From assembly GCF_902713425.1 (NCBI RefSeq), contig NC_081201.1:14029362-14093361 (forward strand): a stretch of 64,000 nt of DNA. Reading direction: 5' to 3'. Shown in pieces: positions 22,100-33,165 of the stretch. The translations under genes were made by a program, and so were the position numbers. Source of the DNA: Acipenser ruthenus. Its lineage: Eukaryota > Chordata > Actinopteri > Acipenseriformes > Acipenseridae. The notes under the pieces were generated by a model. The model was not told where the DNA came from, made no database searches, and saw only the letters and a program-made list of their open reading frames with translations. Each line of letters opens with the position of its first letter. The stretch's first letter is position 1.

Positions 22100-23395
22100 A
22101 ACACAATTTTTGTTCCTGGGTAGTAAGAGTTATTTTCGAATTGCTAATGCCTCAAAAGTATAGAAAATGGCTATTATTCCCCACAAACTTTGCTTTTGTA
22201 ACCAGGGCAGTGATTTTGAAATTTACCTATTTCCAATGAGAAAACGGGCAAATTTGTGTCTTTTCGTTCAGAAAAAAACATATGAATCCAAATTAACATG
22301 TATTTATACTAAAGTAATACAAAAATGACTACAAAAGATTTAGAAGTGAGTAGTTTTTCGAGATTTACAATTATACTGTAAATCACTTTCACAAATCAGC
22401 CCCCAAATGTAGTCTCCCATCATGTTCTCGTTATACTGTCCTTCGTAGCGGTGTTCAAAGTCCAGTATATCCTGGTGGAAGCGCTTGCCTTGCTCCTCGG
22501 AGTACGCTCCCATGATGTTCTTGAATTTATCAAGATGAGCCTCAAGGATATGGACTTTGAGGGACATCCTACAGCACATTGTGCCGTAGTTCTTCACCAG
22601 AGTCTCAACCAGCTCCACATAGTTTTCGGCCTTGTGATTGCCCAGGAAGCCCCGAACCACTGCGACAAAGCTGTTCCAAGCTGCTTTCTCCTTACTAGTG
22701 AGCTTCTTGGGGAATTCATTTCACTCCAGGATCTTCTTTATCTGTGGTCCGACGAAGACACCGGCTTTGACCTTTGCCTCAGACAGCTAGGGAAGAAGTC
22801 CTTGAAGGTACTTGAAGGCTGCCGACTCCTTATCTAGAGCTCTGACAAATTGTTTCATAAGGCCCAATTTGATGTGCAGTGGTGGCATCAGCACCTTCCG
22901 GGGGTCCACCAGTGGCTCCCACTGGACGTTGTTCCTCCCCACAGAGAACTCGGTCCGCTGTGGCCAGTCCTGCCTGTGGTAGTGCACCTTGGTGTCCCTG
23001 CTGTCCCAAAGACAAAGATAGCAGGGAAACTTGGTAAAACCGCCTTGGAGACCCTTCAGGAATGCCACCATTTTGAAGTCTCCTATGACCTTGATGCCAT
23101 CTCGGAAAAATGCAGATATGTATCAACTTGGGCAGCTGGAACCAAACTGAACTGGTGGGCTTAAGGCCCCTGTATTTATACTACTATTTATATTACTGGA
23201 AAGTTCTAGAAGTTACTCCAAGTTTACTCAGCACTGAATCTATCTGGAATGTTCTGGAAAATAGGTAAATTTCAAAATATCACTGTCCTGGTCACAAAAG
23301 CAAAGTTTGTGGGGAATAATAGCCATTTTCTATACTTTTGAGGCATAAGCAATTAGAAAATAACACTTACTACCCAGGAACCAAAAAAAAAAAAA
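22100..23395 (-). mobile_element. Unclassified DNA transposon with about 125-bp TIRs
   Basis: The left arm (TTCCTGGGTAGTAAGAGTTA, then AAAAGTATAGAAAATGGCTA and TTCCCCACAAACTTTGC, to about 22226) is matched in inverse at about 23260-23384. Arms are near-identical over roughly 120 bp. The interior carries one minus-strand gene. A poly-A beside the right arm widens that end. The superfamily is not known to me. Confidence 0.85.
22340..23126 (-). pseudogene. Gene of the long-TIR element (conserved, function unknown)
   Basis: Minus-strand reading with two breaks: MVAFLKGLQGGFTKFPCYLC, VQWEPLVDPRKVLMPPLHIK, LGLMKQFVRALDKESAAFKY, AWNSFVAVVRGFLGNHKAEN, MSLKVHILEAHLDKFKN and EEQGKRFHQDILDFEHRYEG, ending KSRKTTHF. 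I remember near-identical strings in many unnamed animal proteins, but not their classification. Its place between long TIRs makes a transposase or accessory protein likely. A stop after LQGLLP and another inside ILE-NEFPKKLT show that this copy is dead. Confidence 0.65.
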
Positions 23396-23399
23396 AAAT

Positions 23400-23985
23400 T
23401 GTTACACGGTGTTATTTGTCAGCAATAAGGAATATGGTACAGACCCCATGGCAATGCATAAAGGATGGTTATAGGGCTTTATGTCTTAAATGTAAGTCTG
23501 ATATTGCGGAAGTGCTTCAACATTGAATAACTGTCATCCAAAGCTTGCTAGTTTCTGTATAGACTGACGAGCTAGTGAGAATTGGCACGCTGGTGGAAAT
23601 GGATTGGGCAACACAGAAAGAGTACTGGTCAAAAGTTAACCAGGCTAATAAACTGCAAAAACACTTGTCTTTGCTGCCGTTTCCCATTGAAGTGAGAGGA
23701 ATTAAAGGAGAAGCTATACTGGATGTATATTCACACTCATGCAATTACAGCTCTGGCAGAAGTTTAATCTCTCTCATGAGAAGCTGCTGCCATGTCCTGA
23801 ACAAACATTTGTGTTAGCAGATGGGAAGTCATGTGGTGCTAGAGGCAAAACCCAGGGGGGGGGGGCAATTTTCGATGCTTTCATCCTGAAGCATTTTTGT
23901 GGGGTCATTAAATCACAGTATAGGTAAATAGTAGCAGAGCTGCATTCCTTGGCCGCATCCCATCCCCCCCTCCTGCAATCTTAAT
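23400..23985 (+). other. Unassigned sequence, possible retroelement protease-like fossil
   Basis: A short plus-strand frame (23575-23817) reads FPIEVRGIKGEAILDVY, faintly like the region around a retropepsin active site. Nothing else supports a retrovirus-like element, no LTR was found, and it is broken. Composition alone could explain it. Confidence 0.2.
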
Positions 23986-23989
23986 AAAC

Positions 23990-24801
23990 TCCTGAAATTT
24001 ATTCTGTGCTTTTTTAAACCACTCCTTCTTACTAATGTAGCTAATTGCATCCCACCCTCTTGAGAAACTTTAATCTTCTCAAAACTTTGTGACCTCCACC
24101 CCACAATGTTTCAAGCTCCTCCTTGTTCTCTTTAGTTATTAATCGTGTTTTAATTTCCACACCTCTCTCATTAGGGCACTCTGGTGTATAAATCTCTGAG
24201 CAGATAGCTCTGTGATCAGAAATATACTGGCTACATAACTTCTTTCTCGATGCAAATCAGTAGTCTAGACTTTGCTGAACCACCGAGGTGAGCCCCCGGA
24301 AATGTGGATATGTCCCTCCACCCCCTTCCCTTCATCCACTAGCTTTGAATCCTTTTAAAACTACCTTTTTAATGACCAATCCATCTCCATGACTGTCTGC
24401 TTTCAGATGACCGTTTTTACAGTAGTTTAAATATATTGGCAAGAACTAAAATAAATCCTTCCCTTCATTCTTACTTGGCTTCCCAGACACATTTATAACT
24501 CTTAGGTACAATATTAAACATTGCATCAGTAACCAATAATCTCCCATTTATAATGTCTTCTCTCTCTCTTTTTTTTTTTTTTTATTTTTTATAAAAGATT
24601 CCTTTTTAAATAACACTGCTACCCCAGAAGACTTGCAGTTGTTCCCTCATGACCATATTGAAGGGCCATATGGCCACCATTTCGACTAACAAGGTATTGC
24701 ACACTCCTGTAATGGCATGATCTGAGCATCTAAGGAAACCAAAAAGGTACAGACTGTAACACATCTGTTAATACTCTTCAGATGTCATATCCATTGGGCA
24801 C
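23990..24801 (-). pseudogene. L1-Tx1 LINE endonuclease fragment, cut by piggyBac
   Basis: Minus-strand blocks RCVTVCTFLVSLDAQIM, LQECAIP, SIWS, SSGVAVLFKK, SDHRAICSEIYTPE and FSRGWDAISYISKKEW match, in order, the intact endonuclease (FDVLNYLANLKADLIFLQEC, SFWSG, GVGILFK, SDHRLLQVTLQ) and the post-endonuclease segment. It stops at TTAA (24802-24805), where piggyBac P2 begins. Confidence 0.75.
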
Positions 24802-25598
24802 TTAACCCTAGAATGCAGCCCTGGGTCTAAGAGACTCTGCATAGTTTTTGTTGTGCAATAATTGCGTTATAGATGCATTATGTTGCCGTGACCCTCCTTC
24901 TGTTCTACAATTTAGTGACAAATGTTTCTGTAGATTTAATTAAAAAAAAAAAAAAAAAAGGAGAAAACATACATTCTTATTACTAATTGTCCCGTTATCA
25001 GGTCCAGCAGACTCCAATTAATTTACTGTTGACTATAATTTCCACCTCCTGCTTTCCTTGTCATTAAACACTGTGACTCTCTGAGCATGTGCTGCTGATG
25101 ATTTAGCTTATGTCAGTCAGCTACAGATGTTCATTTTCTGTAAGAATCCTGTGCTAGTGAGGAGAGTGATTTATCAAAGTCTTCTGAAGAGGAACCCGAC
25201 TATAATGTCCAACAGACCATTCAAACCCGCTGCAGTGGCACGTACTAGAGCAAAAACCAGGCGAGACCCAACACAATGAGGAGCCCACTGGGTCCTGCAC
25301 CTGGAAGAACAACTATCACCCACTCGGCTCTGTTTGTACCAACCTTGAAGGACAAAGAACAACAGCAAGGAAGGATGCATCTGAAAACAAGCTTCTGGCT
25401 TTTCTGGGTCTTTCCCTTTTAGCGGGATATGAAAAAACTGACGTTTTCACTCTGGAGTTCTTTGGAGATCAACTCTCAAACCCAATGTATCGAGCCACAA
25501 TGTCTGTCGAAAGATTTGAAGATAGTCGTTTTTTTCGGCGGTTTGACAACAAGACTGCAGCTTTCACTTCTTTGGGGCGGCTCTCCACAAATCTTCTA
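24802..25598 (+). mobile_element. piggyBac copy P2 (5' part), starting at a TTAA
   Basis: TTAA at 24802-24805 is followed by CCCTAGAATGCAGCCCTGGG, a typical piggyBac 5' terminus. Downstream is the transposase N-terminal region. At about 25598 it joins a U2 5'-flank remnant, so the 3' part was lost in a rearrangement. Confidence 0.8.
25148..25598 (+). pseudogene. piggyBac transposase N-terminal part
   Basis: Reading: ESCASEESDLSKSSEEEPDY (acidic N-terminus), then AGYEKTDVFTLEFFGDQLS, NPMYRATMSVERFED and FFRRFDNKTA. This parallels the conserved LAGVEK...W-D-L-NPIYRATMS-NRFE-LLRFLRFDDK block of PGBD4-like transposases. It has stops near ASGT*SKN and VFPF*RDM and ends abruptly at the junction. 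Confidence 0.75.
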
Positions 25599-25626
25599 AA
25601 TGCTCCTCTACATGAAAATCTTCAGT

Positions 25627-27217
25627 AAAATACCCTTTTATTGAGATTTTACATATTTACAATTTACACCCATTATTTTTTCATTCATGTTACATTTCTT
25701 TTAAAGATGACATTCATGCATACAGACATACATTTTGTTTTAAAAGCATTTAAAAACACCAAGACAATTGTGCTTTGTACAAAGTTAAAACAGACACGGA
25801 TTAAAATCAACATGATAAAATCTGTGCTGCTTTAAAAGTGACTGGAAAAAGAACAATCTAAAAAAACCAGTGCTTGTGAGGGCTGGGGAGTGCTCTCTTA
25901 AAAAGGTTCAAAGGTGAACATTAAAACAGAACAATAAAACTATAGAACTAAAAGGGACAGGGGCAAAGGGACGGTGTATAAAACTGTTAATTCTAAAATT
26001 AAAACCCTTAATGTAACATTTAATAGTTGACATTAAAAAATCTTTTAGAAGCTTAAAAACAAAATCAAATAAAACTCCATAAAACTGAAACAAAAAGACT
26101 ACATAAAACCAGGGCACCGTTCAAAAACGGTCATGCCAGCTAAAAAGGGTGGAATGCTGGCATGACAAAATAAATAAAAGGCTTAGCGGTGCCCCGTAGT
26201 CCCGCTCCTAGGAGCTAGCGGTTCCAGTCTTTTCCTTCATTCCATCTTCATGTCCTGAAGTCCGGCGATCCTCCACTCCGCGCAGGCCTTGTCCTTCCCG
26301 AGGGTCTGGATGTCCAGAATTACAAAGTCCTTGATAAGAGTTTGTGCCCTTCTGGTCGTGGTGATAGTGTCTAGCTCCTGCTTGTGATAGACACAGACGT
26401 TACGGCCCTCCCACAGGATCTGCTTGACAACATTGATGACACGCCAAACGCACTTAGCTGTGCTGGTAGTGATTCCTCCCCCAGGCCCATAGAGCACAGT
26501 CTCAGCGGTCATCTTGGCCGTGTCAGCAAACCTGTTTAGGAAGACTGAGACAGAGAGCCAGACACTGCCAGCCACATCACACTCCCAGAAGATATGGGCT
26601 GGTGTTTCTCTCTTGCGGCACTTTGCATAGGGGCATGTTTCTACTTGGGCTAGTCCCCTCCTGAACATGAACGCTCGAGTGGGGAGTGAACTGTGGACGG
26701 TGTTCCATGCTATATCCTTCTGGACATTACTGAGGCAGCTGCGAGACACATTCTCCCAGATTTTTTGGCTTTGGGTGAGGAAGAAAGTAGCTACTTTTTC
26801 AATTTCCTGGGAACCGGCAAGATATTTAGTTACAGCCTTGTATTCCCAGGAGGCCAATTTTGCTTTATCTAAGCCCAATTTATATATAGTGTCCCTTAAG
26901 GTTCTATAATACAATGTCCCAGGAGTACGGCACGGTGTTATCAATAGTGCAGAGGCCCAAGGCCCTGAGACAGGTGGCAAAGTAGAAACGATTCATGTAA
27001 CATACCTTCCTGTCCAGGGCCTGGATGTTCTTGATAGTTTGCGTGAGCCCCTGCACTCGGGTGAGCTGCACAACGTCTGGGACCCCCTTGCCTCCCTTCT
27101 TGTCCGCTTTACTCATGGTGGCTCGCTTTACCCTCTATCTCGCTGCCCCAAATAAAGCGGTGGATAATGCGGTCCACCACTTTTTTTTTTTTTGTTTTTT
27201 TTTTTTGTTTTTTTTTT
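25627..27217 (-). mobile_element. S1: spacer-inserted L1-Tx1 LINE, 5'-truncated
   Basis: Minus strand; contains the last ~310 codons of ORF2 (to 26237) and a 600-bp 3' UTR. It starts inside ORF2 at the block VVDRIIHRFIWG, preceded by an A-rich stretch at 27178-27216. It is flanked by TTTTACT on both sides (27218-27224 and about 25625-25631 in minus-strand reading), so the target duplication is about 7 bp. It lies exactly between the U2 3' flank (27222-27634) and a remnant of the U2 5' flank (25598-25626). Confidence 0.85.
26237..27165 (-). pseudogene. S1 ORF2 C-terminus
   Basis: Blocks LSKADKKGGKGVPDVVQLTR, NIQALDRKVCYMNRFYFATC and the Cys/His motif CPYAKCRKRETPAHIFWEC match the 53-54 kb copy. 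A short duplication or frameshift around the VPYSWD...PGTLYYRTLR region (about 26925) splits the frame. The C-terminal Cys/His motif is characteristic of L1-Tx1 ORF2 and may bind the template or target. Confidence 0.8.
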
Positions 27218-27221
27218 AGTA

Positions 27222-27634
27222 AAAGGCGAAAGATTTATTGGAGCTGAAGAGAAGACTGAGCATGGGTTTGTTGGAGGCAAAGTCCGCCTTGCCAGCCCAA
27301 AGGCCTTTTCTATCCAGTGGCAAGGCTAAATGGGGAACCCTCCTCCCACAACGCAACTACCGTTTGGTCCTGGAAAATTGGCTTTTTGCTGCTGCCTTAA
27401 GTGAATGCCTACCTTGATTTGCATGCATTAAAATCGCTCCTCCTCCAACAAACGCAAAGCCTTCTGGGTACACTGGCCTGCTGCATGTGCATAGCAGGCT
27501 GTCCCTCATCGTCTAGCTAGGACGGCCTGCCTTAAAAAAAAAAAAAAAAAAAAGCGGGGGGAAAAAATATAACCGGAGAGGGGTGCACACGCACACCGTT
27601 TTTCTCTCTCTCTCTCTCTCTCTCGACCTTTCTT
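27222..27634 (-). other. U2 3'-flank module
   Basis: Follows the U2 3' end on the minus strand: a GAAAGGTCGAGAGA stretch with a (GA)n run, then CCAGAAGGCTTTGCG-T, and further words ending in CAATAAATCTTTCGCCTTTT. The same order is found at 47905-48315, 59505-59917 and 63739-63957, so this is a repeat-unit segment. A (CT/GA)n tract beside U2 is also known from mammalian RNU2 arrays. Confidence 0.8.
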
Positions 27635-27770
27635 GTGCACAGTTCCCGGAGGTACTGCAATACCGGGTCGATGTGTGGAGTGGACGGAGCAAGCCCCGGT
27701 TCCATCTCCTGCTTCCAAAAATCTGTTTAATAGACGGGGGAAGTATTGGATATTAAACTTTAGAACAGAT
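27635..27770 (-). pseudogene. RNU2: U2 snRNA 3' portion
   Basis: Minus strand reads from ATCTGTTCTAAAGTTTAATA through a Sm-site-like region and GGAGATGGAACCGGGGCTTG to CCACTCCACACATCGACCCG, GGTATTGCAGTACCTCC and GTGCAC. This is vertebrate U2 from nucleotide ~38 to the 3' end. It lacks the first ~37 bases; LINE K2 adjoins instead. It has several substitutions in the stem-loop II region and is not a usable gene. Confidence 0.9.
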
Positions 27771-27959
27771 TTATTTTTGCATATTTTCAGTTATTTAACA
27801 CACCTCTCAATTCTATTTCTAATGTCGTTCTGCACTTTCTCTACTACAGAAATCTTTTGCATCTATATTTTTATCCATGTGTTTCATACCCACATCTCAT
27901 ATTTAACACTTATAATCAACCACAAAAAATGTGCTGGGTACTTTTTTGTAAGACCTTTT

Positions 27960-28107
27960 AAAATTAAATCTTAAATCATATGACAATGTAACTCCCAAAC
28001 CTACCCTGGTTAATTTGTTTTGTTCTCTCCCAAACAGAAATGGCAAAAGGACACTCCCAAACACATGTTCTTGAGTTTCCTCCATGAAACATGTATTTCT
28101 TGGACAA
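27960..28107 (-). pseudogene. K2 ORF2 C-terminal Cys/His region
   Basis: The reading EETQEHVFGS and CPFAISVWERTK resembles the ET-AHIFWECD-A-SVW block of the S copies. It is short and broken, with only the zinc motif area recognisable. Confidence 0.55.
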
Positions 28108-28685
28108 AACTAGTTACAACCGCCGCAGCGGTTCATTTGGAGTCTATTTTAAAACCGCTTTGATATGAAAAACAAACTATTGGATACAACTTGATATTTG
28201 TATTTATGAACATCATATATAACATTTGCACAGACAGCAAAAACACTGTATATACATTGAAAGTGACACTTTTTTTTTCAAACATTACACAATAAACTAC
28301 TGTGTAAACATGTGTAGAAAGCTGTATGCACATACACAATCACATAAATAAATAACTAGTTATAAAAATGGCATAAAACCAAAATATAACAAGCGACGTG
28401 GATGTGCTTTGAGGGAAACAGAGTTCAAAGGCTCATCTATTACAGCTGTCTAATTGGTACAATCTACACAGATAACACACTTTTCAACCAGTGCATGTAC
28501 CACAGACTGCCTTTTCACAACGGGCGCAGACATTGAAAGTTTTGTTTCTGTTGCATTTAGCAACCTGGCATTGTCTTTTCTTCCGTGTGCCAGTGGATGC
28601 AGCACTGTGAAGATTTGAGGGGCATTTGCAAGCCGGCTTGCGCTTCTCTGATAAATGTTTCTACCGTAGCTTCAGGGCTAGCTGC
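28108..28685 (-). mobile_element. piggyBac copy P3 (3' part)
   Basis: The minus-strand Cys-rich domain CQVAKCNRNKTFNVC, CEKAVCGTC and VCYLCRLYQLD is the C-terminal zinc-binding domain of piggyBac transposases, here nearly whole (28680 down to 28430). The remaining ~300 bp toward 28108 is the 3' terminal region, with a palindromic ACCGC-CGC-AGCGGT near 28120. The left part is lost at the CR1 junction. Confidence 0.7.
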
Positions 28686-31600
28686 GAAATGAACATAAAG
28701 TTCACAAACGAGAGGAGGCCATTCAGCTCATCTTGCTCGTTTGGTTGTTAGTAGCTTATTTATCCCAGAATCTCATAAAGCAGCTTCTTGAAGGATCCCA
28801 GGGTGTCGGCTTCAACAACAATACTGGGCAGTTGGTTCCAGACCCTCACAATTCTCTGTGTAAAAAAAAAAAAAAAAAAGTGCCTCCTATTTTCTGTTCT
28901 GAATGCCCCTTTATCTAATCTCCATTTGTGACCCCCTGGTCCTTGTTTCTTTTTTCCGGTCAAAGAAATCCCCTGGGATTTGTCAATACCTTTTAGGATT
29001 TTGAATGTTTGAATCAGATCGCCGCATAGTCTTCTTTGTTCAAGACTGAATAGATTCAATTCTTTTAGCCTGTCTGCATACGACATGCCTTTTTAAACCC
29101 GGGATAATTCTGGTTGCTCTTCTTTGCACTCTTTCTAGAGCAGCAATATCCTGTTTGTAACAAGGTGACCAGAACTGAACACAATATTCTAGGTGAGGTC
29201 TTACTAATGCATTGTAAAGTTTTAAAATTACTTCCCTTGATTTTAAATTCAACACTTCTCATAATATATCCGAGCATCTTGTTGGCCTTTTTTATAGCTT
29301 CCCCACATTGTCTAGATGAAGACATTTCTGAGTCAACATAAACTCCTAGGTCTTTTTCATAGTTCCCTTCTTCAATTTCAGTATCTCCCATATGGTATTT
29401 ATAATGCACATTTTTATTGCCTGCATGCAATACTTTACACTTTTCTCTCAATTTAATTTGCCATGTGTCTGCCCAGTTCTGAATGCTGTCTAGATCATTT
29501 TGAATGACCTTTGCTGCTTCAACAGTGTTTGCCACTCCTCCTATTTTTGTGTCATCTGCAAATTAACGAGTTTGCTTACTATACCAGAATCTAAATCATT
29601 AATGTAGTGGTACACCACTGGTTACCTCGCTCCATTTTTAGGTTTCTCCTCTAATCCATACTTTCTGTTTTCTACATGTTAACCACTCCCTAATCCATGT
29701 GCATGCATTTCCTTGAATCCCTACTGCGTTCAGTTTGAGAATTCATCTTTTATGTGAGACTTTGTCAAAAGCTTTCTGGAAATCTAAATAGACCATGCTG
29801 TATGCTTTCCAATTATCCATTTTCATTGTTGCATCCTCAAAAAAGTCTAGTAGGTTAGTTAGACACAATCTTCCTTTCCTAAAACCATGCTAGCTGTCTC
29901 CCAGGATCTTGTTACCAAAGTTAAATTTTCCATTTTGGATCTTATTATAGTTTCCATAAGTTTACATATAATAGAAGTCAGGCTTATTGGTCTGTAGTTA
30001 CCTGGTTCGGTTTTGTCTCCCTTTTTGTGGATCGGTATTACGTTTGCTTTTTTCCAGTCTGTCGGTACAACCCCTGTGTCAAGAGACTGTTGCATGATCT
30101 TGGTTAGTGGTTTGTAAATAATTTCTTTGAGCACTATTGGGAGGATCCCATCCGGCCCAGGGGATTTGTTTATTTTAAGAGCTTCCAGGCCCTTTTAACA
30201 CTTCTGCCTCTGTTATAGTAAAGTTATTTAAAACTGGATAGGAACAGGTCGACATGTCGGGCATGTTGTCCCTGTCCTCCTTTGTAAAAACCTGTGAAAA
30301 GTAATCATTTAATATATTTGCTATCTTTTTTTTCTTAGTCTATGATTATGCCATTTGTGTCTCTTAGACATTTAACCTCCTCTTTGAATGTTCTCTTGCT
30401 GTTCTAATATTGGAAAAACATTTTGGAATTGGTTTTAGCCCCCTTTGCAATATTGATTTCTATCCCTCTCTTGGCCTTTCTAACTTCCTTTTTGACTTGC
30501 ATTTGCAGTTCCAAGTACTCTTTCTGTGTACTTTGTCTTTGGTCCCTTTTTAAACTCTCTGTAAAGTGCCTTTTTTTCTCTGAATATTTTTTAATTGATC
30601 TATTAAACCATTTTGGCCATTTTGTTTTAGATTTGTCTACTTTTGGGATATAATTGTTTTGTGCCTCTAGTACTACATTTTAAAAAAAACAGCCATCCTT
30701 TTTCTGTGGATGTTTTCTCTATTTTACTCCAATCTACTTCTGTTAGTCTGTTTCATACCTTCATAGTTTGTTTTTCTAATATTGTAAACCTTAGCTTTAG
30801 TCATTCCTTTTGAGGTTTTAAAAAATACTTCAAATGAGACCATGTTGTGGTCTGAGTTTGCTAATTGGCTCTCTGACCTCTGTTTTAGTTATTCTGTCTT
30901 TATTATTTGAAAAGACTAAATCAAGGCATGCCTCCTCTCTAGTCGGTGCCTTGACAAATTGCGTTAGGAAAGTCAATCATTTGTCATTTCCACCATTTCA
31001 ATTTCGTCCGTCGTGCTCCCCACCGGGTTCTCCCATTTTATACGGGGATGTTGAAATCCCCCATTAGTATGGCTTCTCCTTTTTCTACACGCATTTCGAA
31101 TGTCATTGTATAACAGATTATTTTGCTCAGCGTCTGAATTTGGCAGTCTATAGCATGCTCCTATTATGCTCTTTGAATTGTGTCCATTATTCTGACATAT
31201 TGATTCTGCATTGTTTTCTTTGTCCAGATTTAACACCTGGGCTGCAAGACTTTCTTATGAATAGCGCTACCCCTCCGCCTCTTCTGTCCTGCCTGTCTTT
31301 CCTATACAGTGTGTACCCACTAATATTACATTCGTCTCCATCACTCTCGGACAACCAAGTTTCTGTAACGCCCATCACATCGTAGTTACTTGTTAGTGCA
31401 GTAGCTTCAAGTTCTAACATTTTGTTTCTGAGACTTCTAGCATTCAAGATAAATACATTTAGTAGTTGTCTTACCGGAGTTGTTGCCCTTGTTTTGATGT
31501 GGTCTCCTTTCAGTTTTGTTTTCTCCCCCCTTCCTTTCTAGTTTTAAATGTTCTGGACCTCCTCAAGGATCCTTTCTCCGAGTAGGTTGGTTCCCTTTCT

Positions 31601-31693
31601 GTTTATGTGCAGTCCATCCCACCTGTATAGATGGTCCTTGTTGTAGAACGTGCTCCAATGTTAAAGAAAGGTGAAACCTTCCTGTGTGCGCCA
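28686..31693 (-). mobile_element. CR1 LINE copy B, about 3 kb
   Basis: Minus strand. It begins in the ORF1 esterase end (GWTAHKQKGNQPTRRKDP in another frame), then ORF2 endonuclease (MNARSLRNKMLELEATALTS, YDVMGVTETWLSES), RT (MQQSLDTGVVPTDWKKANVI and HKKGDKTEPGNYRPISLTS) and the C-terminal [20 protein letters not shown] block, ending at the CR1 3' terminus near 28690. At least half a dozen frame breaks. It lies against K2 ORF1 on one side and piggyBac P3 on the other. Confidence 0.9.
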
Positions 31694-31694
31694 C

Positions 31695-32950
31695 GCAGCA
31701 CAAACACAAAGGCAGGCAGGCTTCCCAGCGACTGCTAATCCCAAAATTCAACGCAGCAGTACCCTTCTCTGTTTCCATTTCAGCTTCCTCTCTTCTCCCC
31801 TCTTCCTCACTCGTAACGCTTTCGCTCTGACCTTTCACTCGAGATGAATCCAAGCCAATTGTTCCAGCGTATTGATTGACTGCTTTCTCCTCAAGAAACT
31901 TGCTTCTCACAGGATCTCTATCTTTACCACAAAGATTTTGCCTGCCCACCTGGGATATCCACAGAAAAGCTTTCTGCTTCTGATAGGCTCATTTTCAGAT
32001 TCTGATTCATTCATTTTCCTTTTTCCAGACCCCTGTCCTAAGTTGCTGGATGGCTGAGGACTGGAAACTCTGCCTGTCTCACAGCTATTCTTCTCATCCT
32101 CCGTTACCTTCATCTTAGGGTCAGTATGACGATCTCCTTTTTTCTGGCGAGACTCTGCTTCAGACTGGGCACCTCCTTCTCCTCTGCTTGCCCTGCTGCT
32201 GCTTGTGCATAGGACTTTTGTTGGGTTCTTTTTGAGAGCAGTCTCTGAACAAGTGCTCTATGCTTCCAGACAGATTGCATGCTCTAGACTTTCTGCAGTC
32301 CTTCATTTCATGCCCATGATCCTCCACAATTCCTACATCTTGTCTCCTTGCATTCCTCTGCTTGGTGACCAAAGCCCACATTTCTGACAAAAGGGCGACT
32401 GCCCAAGGTAATACAAATATCCTTTATTTACTCCTATTGAAAAAGTTCCTGGAGGATGGATTGTTTCCTGGCATACTCAGGTCTAGCTCAGTACCACCAT
32501 ATCTCCTCTTTCCATTCCAGACACCATAGTCGTTTGTTAACTTTCCAATAGATATTACCGAGGAGCAATATTTGTTAAATAATTCAATGTAAATTTCTGA
32601 AGCAAAAGGATTATACGTATGCAAGATTGAGGGTCTTACCTCCTGCCCGAAAAGCGGTTTGATTTTCACCCCTGCTAGTATTTCCATATCCCTTTTTTTC
32701 TTTACATTTTTCACCGCAAATTGTAACAAAGCCATTCTGTGGTAAAAGTGATGTCGTAAGCCTTTTTCCAAAAATCCTGGAGACAGTACAGCTGCCCCGC
32801 CACGATTCTGAAAACTTCAAAAAGATCCTTAACAATGAATTCCAGGTTGTTGTTCTTTGCTACTTCCTCTCCAATAGTAAATCGAACTGTTCTTCTTAAT
32901 CGTACCTCCTGCGCTGAAATGTTGCTGGTAGTATTTTCCATCATCTTTCT
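31695..32950 (-). pseudogene. K2 ORF1 remnant
   Basis: Starts MMENTTSNISAQEVRLRRTV, a parallel of the ORF1 start at 58.5 kb. Blocks VKDLFEVFRIVAG, VRPSILHTYNPFASEIYIEL and NDYGVWNGKRRYGGTELD follow, then a single recognisable knuckle region (CQKCG), then a Ser/Glu-rich tail to about 31700, where CR1 B cuts it. Several frameshifts. Confidence 0.7.
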
Positions 32951-32986
32951 TTCTCTTTTAATCCAGTACTGCAGTCATGCCACAAA

Positions 32987-33018
32987 TACTTGATCGAGCC
33001 AAGAGGCCGAGAAGTAAT
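32987..33018 (-). pseudogene. RNU2: U2 snRNA 5' fragment
   Basis: Minus strand ATTACTTCTCGGCCTCTTGG followed by CTCGATCAAGTAT, a slightly diverged U2 start. Homology ends before GUAGUA, where LINE K2 begins with GTGGCATGACT. The K1 start, GTTGCATGACT, is nearly the same. Confidence 0.8.
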
Positions 33019-33165
33019 ACCCAAAAGGATGCCAGGCTCCAATGAACATGACCGCCATTGTTGTGCTTGTTCTGCTTTTAAACCCATGTCGAGCCCCACC
33101 CTGAGGGGCAGGGCTAGCCAAAAATTGCATTGAACTCAGAAATGCTCCTCTCCACGGAAATCTAT
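33019..33165 (-). other. U2 5'-flank module, internally shortened
   Basis: Words GGAGAGGAGCATTTCTGAG, CAATTTTTGGCTAGCCCTGC, GGGTTTAAAAGCAGAA and GGAGCCTGGCA are in the same order as at 35801-36010, 52310-52540 and 59305-59504. The part next to U2 (TTTTTTTTCTTCCC to TTTGGG) is mostly deleted. Confidence 0.8.

Larger units (their letters stand above)
27771..32986 (-). mobile_element. K2: U2-inserted Keno-like LINE, split by CR1 and piggyBac
   Basis: The element's 3' end (27771-28107) abuts the U2 3' portion and its 5' end (32986) abuts a U2 5' piece, so both U2 sides survive around one insertion. Inside, the middle of the LINE is missing or replaced by piggyBac P3 and CR1 copy B. Remaining parts are ORF1 (31695-32950) and the ORF2 C-terminus (27960-28105). 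Confidence 0.75.

Noticed and set aside
17000-24000. A large LTR retroelement linking the TATA-like region at 17.15 kb, frames at 20.0-20.5 kb and a protease-like string at 23.7 kb
   Set aside because: No terminal repeats or clear domain were found; the pieces are separated by a CR1, a TIR element and a minisatellite, so grouping them would be guesswork.
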